From contig NZ_ML058611.1 in NCBI RefSeq assembly GCF_003635165.1, forward strand, positions 1-45,668: a stretch of DNA of 45,668 bases, written 5' to 3'. The position numbers were made by a program, and so were the translations under genes. The notes beneath the pieces were generated by a model. That model was not told where the DNA came from. It saw only the letters and a program-made list of their open reading frames with translations, and did no database searches. Source of the DNA: Burkholderia sp. Nafp2/4-1b (GTDB lineage: Bacteria; Pseudomonadota; Gammaproteobacteria; Burkholderiales; Burkholderiaceae). Of this stretch, positions 22,998-31,099 are shown piece by piece (within the stretch, counting starts at the first letter, position 1; each line of letters begins with the position of its first letter).

Positions 22998-24011
22998 ATG
23001 GGAGAGTGCCGTCGCATCTGTTCGCGCTTCGTCCTCGCAAGCTCGATCGCCGGTCTGACAATGCTGGCGTGCCCGGTACTCGCGCACGCCGAGGATGCTC
23101 CTTCGAGCTCGCCGAGCGGGCCCAAACCATCGGAGAGAACGTTCAACGCCTATGCGGTGTATGGCGACGGACGCGCGACCGAGGGTGGCGATATGCATTG
23201 GCGTGCGTACGAAGTCGGTTTCGGCGACGTCTTGAATGACTACCTCTCCGTCTACCTTGCATATTTGAACGAGGGGCATCCGTTGAATCACCATCGCGAC
23301 GGCTTCGCTGCCCTGGGTTCGTTTCGCTGGCCGGTCGGCAGTCGTCTGGCACTCGAATTTTCGGCGGGCCCGTATTTCAGCATGGATACGACACATGTCG
23401 ACGACCAGCCACGCAATGACAAGCGCTGGGGCGTGCGTGCGTCGGCGGCGGTGCGGTATTACGTCGTTCCCAAGCGCTTCTTCGTCAAGGTGCAGTACAA
23501 CCACGTCCAGATGATCGGCGGATTCAATTCCGACGCGGTGCTGTTCGGCATCGGCTCGGATTTCGGCGGCGATCCCGCCCCGGCGTTTTCGGACGGCAAG
23601 ACGCAGGTCAGCGTTTGGGCCGGGACGTCGCAGACGAACCGTCCTCAAGTGCCGATCGAGAAGGGCTACATGGTCGAAGTCAAGCGGCCGCTCGGCAATG
23701 CGTGGGCCTATTCGGCGAGCTTCGTCTACGAAGGCAACAATGGCGTTGCCGGCCGACGAGGCGTGGCCGCGCAATTCTGGTACGTCGCGCCGATCCAGAG
23801 CAAATGGACGCTTTCGGCAGGCGTCGGTCCGTATCTGTCGCGGGATCGGGACGAGCCCTCGGGCAGGACGCGACTCAATGCGTTGCTCAGCGCGCAAGTG
23901 ACCTATCAAGTCACGAACGATTGGGCGGCGAGCTTGCGCTTCAATCGTGTCGCAACCCGCAACGACAAGGACCAGGACATGTTCATGGTCGGCGTGGCGC
24001 GCAATTTCTAG
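22998..24011 (+). CDS. Outer-membrane beta-barrel protein, function unknown
   Basis: Predicted secreted barrel protein, 337 aa. A strong ribosome site (GAGGGGG) precedes the ATG. The signal peptide is residues 1-31, ending CPVLAHA|ED. The mature chain is rich in alternating aromatic strands (YEVGFGDVLNDYLSVYLAYL, ALEFSAGPYFSMDTT, VRYYVVPKRFFVKVQYNHV, AGVGPYLS) and ends with a terminal Phe (VGVARNF), as needed for BAM insertion. The segment YLNEGHPLNHHRDGF is striking and may be functional. I could not place it in a named porin family; a lipid-A-modifying barrel enzyme is a remote possibility. Confidence 0.8.
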   Translation: MGECRRICSRFVLASSIAGLTMLACPVLAHAEDAPSSSPSGPKPSERTFNAYAVYGDGRATEGGDMHWRAYEVGFGDVLNDYLSVYLAYLNEGHPLNHHRDGFAALGSFRWPVGSRLALEFSAGPYFSMDTTHVDDQPRNDKRWGVRASAAVRYYVVPKRFFVKVQYNHVQMIGGFNSDAVLFGIGSDFGGDPAPAFSDGKTQVSVWAGTSQTNRPQVPIEKGYMVEVKRPLGNAWAYSASFVYEGNNGVAGRRGVAAQFWYVAPIQSKWTLSAGVGPYLSRDRDEPSGRTRLNALLSAQVTYQVTNDWAASLRFNRVATRNDKDQDMFMVGVARNF

Positions 24012-24117
24012 GCGCTTGTGGTTGGGCGCCGGCTCATTGTGTTGAGAGCGTGCTGGATATTCGGACCGGCTCCGCAACCGGTGCGACTTTCCCGTCGGCT
24101 TCCGCTCCGACCAACTT

Positions 24118-24432
24118 TTACGCGTCTTTCAGCCAGGGCATTTCCACGGGTGATACGACCAGTTGCCGGAATTCGCGCTTCAGATCGAAGATGAATCCGA
24201 CCAGGATCATGGACTCGGCGTAAGGAATCGGAAAGACATGCGGGTTTTCCGGATTACGCAGCGGGCGCTCGGGTGTGTCCGCTGTTGCCGCGGCGTTCTC
24301 GCGAACGCTTTCCAGTTCGTCGGCCATGGCCGGGTCACCGAGTTTCAGCACACGGCTACGCAGATCGCTCAACGGCTCGATGCGCGCAGCGTCTTCGTGG
24401 TATTCGGGCACTTCGTATACGAACCAGGACAT
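24118..24432 (-). CDS. Small hypothetical protein
   Basis: Predicted 104-aa soluble acidic protein. The start at 24432 (MSWFVYEVPEYHED) is supported by AGGAGA at ideal spacing; the longer frame to 24567 adds a dubious leader. No known domain is recognised. It has a charged helical middle (RVLKLGDPAMADELESVREN) and a conserved-looking end (PYAESMILVGFIFDLKREFRQLVVSPVEMPWL). It converges with the outer-membrane gene and diverges from the toxin-antitoxin pair. Confidence 0.65.
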   Translation of the reverse strand: MSWFVYEVPEYHEDAARIEPLSDLRSRVLKLGDPAMADELESVRENAAATADTPERPLRNPENPHVFPIPYAESMILVGFIFDLKREFRQLVVSPVEMPWLKDA

Positions 24433-24655
24433 TTTCGTCTCCTGTGGGAAGGGGCGCCATTCTAACGCTGTGCAAGATTCACCGAAAATCCGCGAGGTTG
24501 TGCGATGGACGCGGCCGCTGCGCGCCACCACACATCTGCCATTTCGTCCAAGCCCTATGGTAGGCAACGGCCTGTGTCCCTAACTGCCTTGGCGGCACAG
24601 TGCTGAATGCCCCCGAACGCTAGGACCGCACCTCTCGTGTGGCGTGATGCGCAAA

Positions 24656-24672
24656 ATACGTATAATACGTAT
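24656..24672 (+). promoter_or_regulatory. Toxin-antitoxin promoter with double palindromic operator
   Basis: Two exact copies of the 8-bp palindrome ATACGTAT (24656-24663 and 24665-24672) are separated by one base. The perfect -10 TATAAT (24661-24666) lies inside them. Binding of an antitoxin dimer here would block polymerase, the standard autorepression layout of such modules. The ATG of the antitoxin is 22 bp further on. Confidence 0.75.
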
Positions 24673-24693
24673 TCATCATCCCCGGAGGCTATC

Positions 24694-24948
24694 ATGCCGA
24701 CCATCACCGCTACCGAATTGGCGCGCCACACCCGCCAGATCCTTGATCGCGTCGCGCAGCGCGGCGAGACCGTCGTGGTCGAACGCAACCAGACCGTGAT
24801 CGCACGCCTGGTGCCCGCCGAACCGGTCATGAACGCCGCGCAGGCGCTCGAGGGTTTGCCGCTGAGCCTCGGCGCCGACGATGCGGCCCGCTGGTTGCGC
24901 GACAGTCGCGCCGGCTTTGAAGAAGGAGTGCGTGATCCGTGGGCATGA
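24694..24948 (+). CDS. Antitoxin, Phd/VapB-like (prevent-host-death type)
   Basis: Antitoxin of a type II module, 84 aa, start set by CCGGAGG. The N-terminal half is the DNA-binding Phd/YefM-type fold (ITATELARHTRQILDRVAQRGETVVVERNQTVIARLVP), which should bind the palindromes in its own promoter. The C-terminal half (ALEGLPLSLGADDAARWLRDSRAGFEEG) would wrap the toxin and occlude its active site. It overlaps the toxin gene, so the two are translationally coupled. Confidence 0.9.
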   Translation: MPTITATELARHTRQILDRVAQRGETVVVERNQTVIARLVPAEPVMNAAQALEGLPLSLGADDAARWLRDSRAGFEEGVRDPWA

Positions 24949-25361
24949 TCATCGACAGTTGCGTGTGGGTTGGGCTCGCCGGTGGCACGGTCGAATCACG
25001 CGCGGTGATCGACGTCGCCGGTGATGCGCCAGTATTCATCTCGACGATCTCGCTTGGCGAGCTGGCATTCGGCGTGCAGTCTTGCGCAGACGCCGCGGAG
25101 CGTGCGCGTCGAGCCGCCCATCTGCGTCAGCTTGAGCGGCGTCCCGTGCTCGACGTCACGCGCCACACCGCCGCCGCGTTCGGCGTGCTGGCGGCCGCGG
25201 TCAAGCAGGCCGGCCGCTCGCCGCGCCCGCGCTATAACGATTTGTGGATCGCGGCGCAGGCAATCGAGCACGGCTACGCATTGATGACGCTGAATGTGGC
25301 GGATTTCGCCGATCTACCCGGACTCACCGTACGCGTGCCGCAGGTGTCGATGTCAACCTGA
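24939..25361 (+). CDS. vapC: PIN-domain toxin, VapC family
   Basis: Predicted Mg-dependent endoribonuclease toxin, 140 aa. Acidic catalytic residues of the PIN fold are seen: Asp6 (MIIDSCVW), Glu41 (SLGELAFG), Asp101 (RYNDLWIAAQ) and Asp122 after LNVADF. The start could be GTG 24939 (AAGGAG ten bases before it) or ATG 24945, which overlaps the antitoxin stop as ATGA; spacing favours the GTG. The usual VapC targets are tRNA or rRNA; the target here is unknown. Confidence 0.9.
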   Translation: MGMIIDSCVWVGLAGGTVESRAVIDVAGDAPVFISTISLGELAFGVQSCADAAERARRAAHLRQLERRPVLDVTRHTAAAFGVLAAAVKQAGRSPRPRYNDLWIAAQAIEHGYALMTLNVADFADLPGLTVRVPQVSMST

Positions 25362-25495
25362 TCCATGTCGAATCGACCGGCGCGCTGCTACTCGTCGCTG
25401 GTTGCACGGGAAAACACCATGGACGAGATTGATTGGCCTGGTTCACGCGATGCCGCTTGACTTGACGACAGGAGTCCGAACGGACACCTGCCCGC

Positions 25496-25815
25496 TTGCA
25501 GTTTCTTCGGATCGTAGCCGATCGCTACTGGAATGCCGGTCACGGGCTGACCCGAATTCATGACGAGCTGCACCGTGAACGGTTGGCCAACTTTGGCTTG
25601 CGATGGCGCAAGCCAGATTGCCTGCGCGGCCCCATTCGCCGGTTCAGACACACGATTTGCCGATCCATTGCCGGGAGCGGCCGGCACAGAGTTAGCCGGC
25701 GCTGTCTGTGATGACGTGCCGGCACTACCAGCAGCTGATGGCGCTTGTCCTTCCGTTGCCGGGACGATCGCGTTTCCATCGGCGCTCGAGCTGCAAGCGT
25801 ATGCGCGTACTACGC
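25496..25815 (-). pseudogene. Fragment of a cohesin-domain secretion protein gene
   Basis: On the minus strand, directly after the wspR stop, an open frame without any start codon encodes a Ser/Ala/Pro-rich linker (ATEGQAPSAAGSAG...) and then AIWLAPSQAKVGQPF and TGIPVAIGYDPKKLQ. This is the beginning of the cohesin-like domain found at the C-terminus of secretin-type proteins in Burkholderia secretion clusters. Similarity stops abruptly at about 25496 and the frame ends at 25388 in unrelated sequence. Both ends are missing, so this is a relic. The rest of 25362-25495 shows nothing recognisable. Confidence 0.6.
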
Positions 25816-25818
25816 AGA

Positions 25819-26928
25819 CTACTTCGCCATTGCCGGCCCCGCATCGATCGCGACGCGATTCTTGCCTTGGTGCTTCGCGCGGTACAGCGCGCGGTCGGCT
25901 GCCTCGATCAGCGACGTCGTCGGCAGGCCGGCCGCCGGCACGACGCTCGCGCCGCCGATGCTGATCGTCACGTAGCGGCCGGTCGACGAATGCACGTGCT
26001 CCAGCCGCAGTGCTTCGATCGCGAGGCGAATCTTCTCGGCGAGCAGGCGCACGCCGCCCGGCGACGTGCCCGGCAGCACCACCGCGAATTCCTCGCCGCC
26101 GAAGCGTGCGGCGAGATCGCCCGCGCGGCCGAGGCAGCTTTCGACGGTCGAGGCGACCCGCTTGAGCACGTCGTCGCCCGACACGTGTCCGTACGTGTCG
26201 TTGTAGAGCTTGAAGTTGTCGACGTCGATCATCAGCAGCGACAGCTCGCTGCGCTCGCGCGCGCAGCGCCGCCATTCGGCGGCCAGGTATTCGTCGAGAT
26301 AGCGGCGGTTCGACAGCCCGGTGAGCCCGTCGGAATGCGTGAGGCGGCGCAGTTCGAGGTTCGCTTTGAGCAATTGCTGCTGCGATTGCCGCAGTGCGCG
26401 GTAGGCTTCGTCGCGCTGCAGCAGGTTGACGTACGAGCGCGAGTGGTAGCGGACCCGTGCGACGAGCTCGATGCGGTCCGGCAGCTTCACGAGGTAGTCG
26501 TTCGCGCCGGCCGCAAATGCGGCGCTCTTGATCGCCGGTTCCTCCTTGGTCGACAGCACGATGATCGGCACGTCGCGGATCACGGGATTCGTGCGGTACG
26601 CCTTCACGAGACTCAATCCGTCGGTGCCGGGCATCACGAGGTCCTGCAGGATCACGGTCGGCCGCGTTTCGACTGCGGCGGCGAGCGCGTCGTCCGAGCG
26701 CGTGCAGTAGTGGAAGTCGATGCCGTGCTCGTCGGCAAGCGCGCGCTGCACGGCCTGGGCGACGATCGTCTGGTCGTCGACCAGTAGCACCATCACCGGC
26801 ACGTCGGTCGCCGGCGGCGCCTGCAGGGTCGCGCGCGCGGCTTCGAGCGCCGCGCCCGCGTCGTCCGCGTCGTCCGCGGCGGACGTGCCGTTATCGTGGC
26901 CCGGGCGTCGCGTGGAGTCATTCGTCAT
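25819..26928 (-). CDS. wspR: WspR response regulator diguanylate cyclase
   Basis: Output of the Wsp surface-sensing system: makes cyclic di-GMP when phosphorylated. 369 aa; the start at 26928 has AGGTG upstream. A receiver domain (residues ~45-165) carries the phospho-acceptor Asp in VILQDLVMPG and the conserved Lys in YLVKLPD. A coiled linker (RALRQSQQQLLKANLELRRL) leads to the GGDEF domain (~205-365), with an intact active site RFGGEEF. Upstream of it is a product-inhibition site RxxD (RAGD), so feedback inhibition is expected. It is the last gene of the operon, 45 bp after wspF. Confidence 0.95.
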   Translation of the reverse strand: MTNDSTRRPGHDNGTSAADDADDAGAALEAARATLQAPPATDVPVMVLLVDDQTIVAQAVQRALADEHGIDFHYCTRSDDALAAAVETRPTVILQDLVMPGTDGLSLVKAYRTNPVIRDVPIIVLSTKEEPAIKSAAFAAGANDYLVKLPDRIELVARVRYHSRSYVNLLQRDEAYRALRQSQQQLLKANLELRRLTHSDGLTGLSNRRYLDEYLAAEWRRCARERSELSLLMIDVDNFKLYNDTYGHVSGDDVLKRVASTVESCLGRAGDLAARFGGEEFAVVLPGTSPGGVRLLAEKIRLAIEALRLEHVHSSTGRYVTISIGGASVVPAAGLPTTSLIEAADRALYRAKHQGKNRVAIDAGPAMAK

Positions 26929-26973
26929 GTCGACACCTGTTGTTGCCGTTGCTGGCACGCAAGTCCATTTCAT

Positions 26974-27981
26974 TCAGTTCCTGACGAGCGCCGCCAGTTC
27001 GTCCGCAATGCGCTCGAGCGGCAGGATCGCGCGCGCAGCGCCGAGCGTCGCGGCGGCTTTCGGCATTCCGTAGACGGCGCTCGTCGCCTGGTCCTGCGCG
27101 ATCGTCTGGTAGCCCTTCATCCGCATCGCCTTCAGCCCGATCGCGCCGTCGCGCCCCATCCCGGTGAGCAGCACGCCGATCACGTCGCCGGGCCAGTGCT
27201 CGGTCACGCTGCTGAAGAATACGTCGACCGACGGCCGGTACGGCGTCTCGGTCGGCTCGCGCGTGTATTCGAGCGTGCCGGCGCGCGTGATCCGCAGGTG
27301 GTCGTTGGTCGCGGCGAGCAGCACGAACGACGGTTGTGGCCGGTCGCCTTCGCGGGCGATGCGCACGTTGAGCGGCGTCTGGCCGTCGAGCCATTGCGCC
27401 ATGCCGTCAGCGAACGCCTGGTCGACATGCTGCACGATAACGATCGGCGCGCGGAAATCGGCGGGCAGTGCGCCGAGGATCGACGCAAGCGCGGTCGGGC
27501 CGCCGGCCGACGCGCCGATCGCGACGAGCCGCCCGCCGTCGCCGCGCGCCGCCGTGCCGGCGGGGCGGGCGGCGCTCGTCGGCTTGTCGAGCAGCCGGCC
27601 GATCTGGTCGATCTTCGCGAGCAACAGCTGCGCGGTGTCGCCGTTCGAGCCTGCGCCGAGCCGCGGCGTATCGACTGCGTCGAGCGCGCCGGCGCCCATC
27701 GCCTCGTACACGCGCCATGCATTCGCGCCGATATTGCTCGTCACGATCAGGATCGCGCACGGTTTGCCCGAAGACATGATCCGCCGCGTCGCTTCGACGC
27801 CGTCGAGCTTCGGCATGATCAGGTCCATCAGCACGACGTCGGGCGGTTGCGCTGCGCAGAACTCGACGGCCTGCACGCCGTCGGTCGCGACCCACAGCAC
27901 GCGGTGCTCGGGCCGCCGCGCCACCACGCGGTGCAACGCCTCGACGGCGAGCGGAAGGTCGTTGACGATGCCGATGTTCAC
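26974..27981 (-). CDS. wspF: WspF methylesterase (CheB-like)
   Basis: Removes methyl groups from the WspA receptor and so resets the system; loss of this gene in other bacteria locks WspR on. 335 aa. The start is GTG 27981, which overlaps the wspE stop in the sequence GTGA and has AGGAGA upstream. The receiver domain has Asp53 in LMDLIMPKLDG. The CheB catalytic part contains Ser in GASAGGPTAL, His in VQHVDQAF and Asp in LLTGMGRDGA. Confidence 0.95.
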   Translation of the reverse strand: MNIGIVNDLPLAVEALHRVVARRPEHRVLWVATDGVQAVEFCAAQPPDVVLMDLIMPKLDGVEATRRIMSSGKPCAILIVTSNIGANAWRVYEAMGAGALDAVDTPRLGAGSNGDTAQLLLAKIDQIGRLLDKPTSAARPAGTAARGDGGRLVAIGASAGGPTALASILGALPADFRAPIVIVQHVDQAFADGMAQWLDGQTPLNVRIAREGDRPQPSFVLLAATNDHLRITRAGTLEYTREPTETPYRPSVDVFFSSVTEHWPGDVIGVLLTGMGRDGAIGLKAMRMKGYQTIAQDQATSAVYGMPKAAATLGAARAILPLERIADELAALVRN

Positions 27982-30356
27982 GGACGGGCTTCTCCTATCA
28001 GGTCTCGTACGGCGTCGAGCAGGGTTTCGTCGTGGAAGCTGCTCTTCGCCAGATAGTAGTCGGCGCCCGCGTCGAGCCCGCGACGGCGGTCCTCCTCGCG
28101 GTCCTTGTACGACACGATCATGACCGGCAGCGATTTCAGCGCGGCATCGCGCTTGATCAGCGTGACGAGCTCGATGCCGTCCATGCGCGGCATGTCGATG
28201 TCGGTCACGACGAGATCGAAATCGGCGCCGCGCAGCGCGTTCCAGCCGTCCATCCCGTCGACCGCGACGGTGACGGCGTAGCCGCGTTTTTCGAGCAGCT
28301 TGCGCTCCAGTTCGCGCACCGTCAACGAATCGTCGACCACCAGCACGTGCCGGCGCCGTGCGGCGGCCGTCTGCTGCGCGCGCTGCACCTTGTCGAGCTG
28401 GCCGCCGCGCACGAGCTTGTCGACCGACCGCAGCAAGTCCTCGACGTCGATGATCAGCACCGGTTCGCCATTCTCCATCAGCGCGGCCGCGGCGATGTCC
28501 TTGACCTTGCCGAGCCGGCGATCGAGCGGCTGGATCACCAGCATGCACTCGCCGCGGAACCGGTCGACGGCGATCCCGTACGACTCCCATTCGTCGCCGA
28601 TCACGACAGTCGCGACGCTGTCGCGCGCCTGTTCCGGCGGCGGTGCGCCGAGCAGCTGGTGCGCGGTGACGAGCCCGACCGGGCGACCGTCGAAGCGGAA
28701 GTGCTGCTGGCCTTCGAGCGTGTCGATGTCGGCGCGCGGGAGTTCGAGCGTGCGGCGCACGTGCGCAAGCGGGATCGCGTACGCTTCGCCGCCGACCTCG
28801 ACGAGCAGGCTGCGCACGATCGACAGCGTGAGCGGCAGTTGCAGCACGAAGCGCGCGCCGCGGCCCGGCTCGGTGAAGATCCGCACGGTGCCGCGTACGG
28901 CCTTGACCATGTCGTGCACCGCGTCGAGGCCGACGCCGCGGCCCGATACATCGGTGACGCGGTCGCGCATCGAGAAGCCGGGGAGCAGCAGGAAGTCGAG
29001 CAGCTCGTGGTCGGACAGCCGCGCGGCCGTGTCCGCGTCGGCGAGCCCGCGCCGCACGACGGCTGCGCGCAGCGCGCCGAGATCGATGCCGGCGCCGTCG
29101 TCGCTGACGGAGATCAGCAACTGGCCCGCGCTGTGGCGCGCTTCGAGCGTCACGCTCGCTTCGGCCGGCTTGCCGCGCGCGATGCGCTCGCCGGCCGTCT
29201 CGACGCCGTGGTCGAGCGCGTTGCGCAGCAGGTGGCCGAGCGGCGCGTCGAGCATGTCGAGGATGTCGCGATCGACCTGCGTCGTTTCGCCGACGATCGC
29301 GAACCGCACGCGCTTGCCGAGCGAGCGTGCGAGATCGCGGACGATGCGCGGATACGCGTGCGTCGCGTCGCCGAACGGCCGCATCCGGCAGCGCAACGCT
29401 TCGTCGTAAAGCTGCTGCGCGAGATGCGTGCTGCGGCGGTCGAAGCGGTCGAGCTCGTCCAGGCGGGCGCCGAGCTGCAGCTGCAGGTTGCCGAGCCCCT
29501 GGCGCACATCGTTCAGCGACGCGAGCGCGGGCGGGTCGAGCCGCTCCGCGAGCGTTTCGACGAGCATGTCGAGCGAGCGCGCGACGTCGCGCTGCATCCG
29601 CTTGATGCGCAGGATCGAGCCCGTGAACGGCTTCAGCCAGTGCGATTCGACGAGCGATTCGCTGGACAGGCTCAACAGCTGGTCGAGCTGCTCGGCGCGT
29701 ACGCGCAGCATCCGCTGCGGATCGTGCCGGGGGGGCGGTTGGGTGTGCAAAGGCGGGGCGTCGGGCGCGACGGCATGCAAGCCCGGCGACGGATCGGCGG
29801 GCGGGTGGCGCGGGGGGCCGTCGCCGGTGTGCGGCGATATTGGGACAAGGGCGGCAGCGTCGGGCGGGTAGCCGAGGTGCGGCGCTGCGGCGCCTGGTTC
29901 CGGCGCGGGCGGTATGGGCAGTGCAAGCGGTGTGAGCGACACCGCGCGTTCGGCGCCCTCGTCCGACGCGTCGGTGCGACCCAGTGCGGCCAGCGCCTCG
30001 ATGTCCGTGCGTGAAACCGCCGCCGCCGGATCGGCGTTGCCGACGCGCAGCAGCAGGTCCACGCCATGCAGCAGTGCGTCGATGTGCGCGGTCGTCAGCG
30101 TCAGCTCGCCACGCTGCGCGGCGACGAAGCATTCCTCCATCGCGTGCGCGACGTCGACGCCGTCCTGCAGGTCGATGATGCGCGCGGCGCCTTTCAGCGA
30201 ATGCGCGGCGCGCATGCACGCTTCCAGCGCGGGCGCGTCGCCGGGCGCATGTTCGAGCGTCAGCAGGCCGCTCGCGAGCGCCTGCGTCTGCGTGTGTGCT
30301 TCGTCGCGGAACAGGTCGAGCAGCGACAGGCGCATCAGGTCGTCGTCGGTGCTCAT
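27978..30356 (-). CDS. wspE: WspE hybrid histidine kinase (CheA-like)
   Basis: Central kinase of the Wsp pathway; phosphorylates WspR and WspF. 792 aa, start at 30356 overlapping the wspD stop by four bases, with AGGAGCC upstream. The N-terminal Hpt domain has the phospho-accepting His52 in AAHSLKGAAR. A Pro-rich linker (~115-220) follows, then the dimerisation and HATPase regions (HLLRNALDHGVE, SDDGAGID, GRGVGLDAV). Next is a CheW-like domain, and last a receiver domain with Asp in VVTDIDMPRMDG. This order is that of known WspE proteins. Confidence 0.95.
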   Translation of the reverse strand: MSTDDDLMRLSLLDLFRDEAHTQTQALASGLLTLEHAPGDAPALEACMRAAHSLKGAARIIDLQDGVDVAHAMEECFVAAQRGELTLTTAHIDALLHGVDLLLRVGNADPAAAVSRTDIEALAALGRTDASDEGAERAVSLTPLALPIPPAPEPGAAAPHLGYPPDAAALVPISPHTGDGPPRHPPADPSPGLHAVAPDAPPLHTQPPPRHDPQRMLRVRAEQLDQLLSLSSESLVESHWLKPFTGSILRIKRMQRDVARSLDMLVETLAERLDPPALASLNDVRQGLGNLQLQLGARLDELDRFDRRSTHLAQQLYDEALRCRMRPFGDATHAYPRIVRDLARSLGKRVRFAIVGETTQVDRDILDMLDAPLGHLLRNALDHGVETAGERIARGKPAEASVTLEARHSAGQLLISVSDDGAGIDLGALRAAVVRRGLADADTAARLSDHELLDFLLLPGFSMRDRVTDVSGRGVGLDAVHDMVKAVRGTVRIFTEPGRGARFVLQLPLTLSIVRSLLVEVGGEAYAIPLAHVRRTLELPRADIDTLEGQQHFRFDGRPVGLVTAHQLLGAPPPEQARDSVATVVIGDEWESYGIAVDRFRGECMLVIQPLDRRLGKVKDIAAAALMENGEPVLIIDVEDLLRSVDKLVRGGQLDKVQRAQQTAAARRRHVLVVDDSLTVRELERKLLEKRGYAVTVAVDGMDGWNALRGADFDLVVTDIDMPRMDGIELVTLIKRDAALKSLPVMIVSYKDREEDRRRGLDAGADYYLAKSSFHDETLLDAVRDLIGEARP

Positions 30357-31099
30357 CGCAGGCTCCTCGCAAGCGAGTCGAACACGCGGTCGGTGTCCAG
30401 CACGCCGATCGTCGTATCGCGCCACGCGAGCAGGCCGCGCGTGTGCATCGCGGCCGCGTGGGTGAGCGTCGTCGGCACCGGCAGCAGCGCGTGCACCGCA
30501 AATCGCAGCACGCCCTCGACCTCGTCGACGGGCAGCGCGACCGCGTCGCCGCGATGCTCGACGACCAGCATCCGCGCATACGCGTTGCGCGACTCGTGCG
30601 GTCCGGCTGCGTTGCGTTCCAGATTCAGCAGTACGCCGAGGGATGCTGCGATCGTCAGCGTGCCGCGCACGTTGACGAGCCCGAGCACTGCGCCGTCGCG
30701 CCGGTGCGGCAGCGAATGGATCGGGCGCGGCCCGTCGATCTGCCGCAGCGCGGCGGCGGGCAGGCCGAGCCATTCGTCGCCGACGCGGAACGCGAGCGCG
30801 GACTGCAGCGCTCGCGCATTGTCGGCGGATGCGGCAGAGGCGGCGGATGCAGTGAGTCGTGCGTCCGCCGGGGCCGGCTGCGACGCGCTGCGTGCGGCGC
30901 GCGCCGTTTCGGCGAGGTCCGCGTCGGTGAGCGGCCGGTCGAGCAGCTTCCCGGCTGCTTGTTCGAACACCGGGCAGTTCAGGCAACGGGTGTGCTCGAC
31001 AAGCCGCGGGCATGAGCCGTCACCTCGCGTGCCGATGCCATTCCAGCAATCGTCGATAGCCCTAGCCGGAGCGCGGTCGTCACGAGCGGCGTGGGTCAT
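30353..31099 (-). CDS. wspD: WspD CheW-like adaptor with N-terminal Cys cluster
   Basis: Scaffold that couples the WspA receptor to the WspE kinase, 248 aa. The C-terminal two thirds is a CheW domain (FRVGDEWLGLPAAALRQI, LPHRRDGAVLGLVNVRGTL, DAVALPVDEVEGV). The N-terminus carries four cysteines at 18, 30, 39 and 42 in the pattern C-x11-C-x8-C-x2-C, of the form seen in other WspD proteins. It could bind a metal, but no role is established. It overlaps wspC and wspE by four bases each, pointing to coupled translation. Confidence 0.92.
   Translation of the reverse strand: MTHAARDDRAPARAIDDCWNGIGTRGDGSCPRLVEHTRCLNCPVFEQAAGKLLDRPLTDADLAETARAARSASQPAPADARLTASAASAASADNARALQSALAFRVGDEWLGLPAAALRQIDGPRPIHSLPHRRDGAVLGLVNVRGTLTIAASLGVLLNLERNAAGPHESRNAYARMLVVEHRGDAVALPVDEVEGVLRFAVHALLPVPTTLTHAAAMHTRGLLAWRDTTIGVLDTDRVFDSLARSLR

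Noticed and set aside
26974..30579. 1201-codon minus-strand frame that includes wspF
   Set aside because: Only its end is a real protein; the remainder is an Arg-rich shadow of wspE and wspD. wspF starts at GTG 27981.
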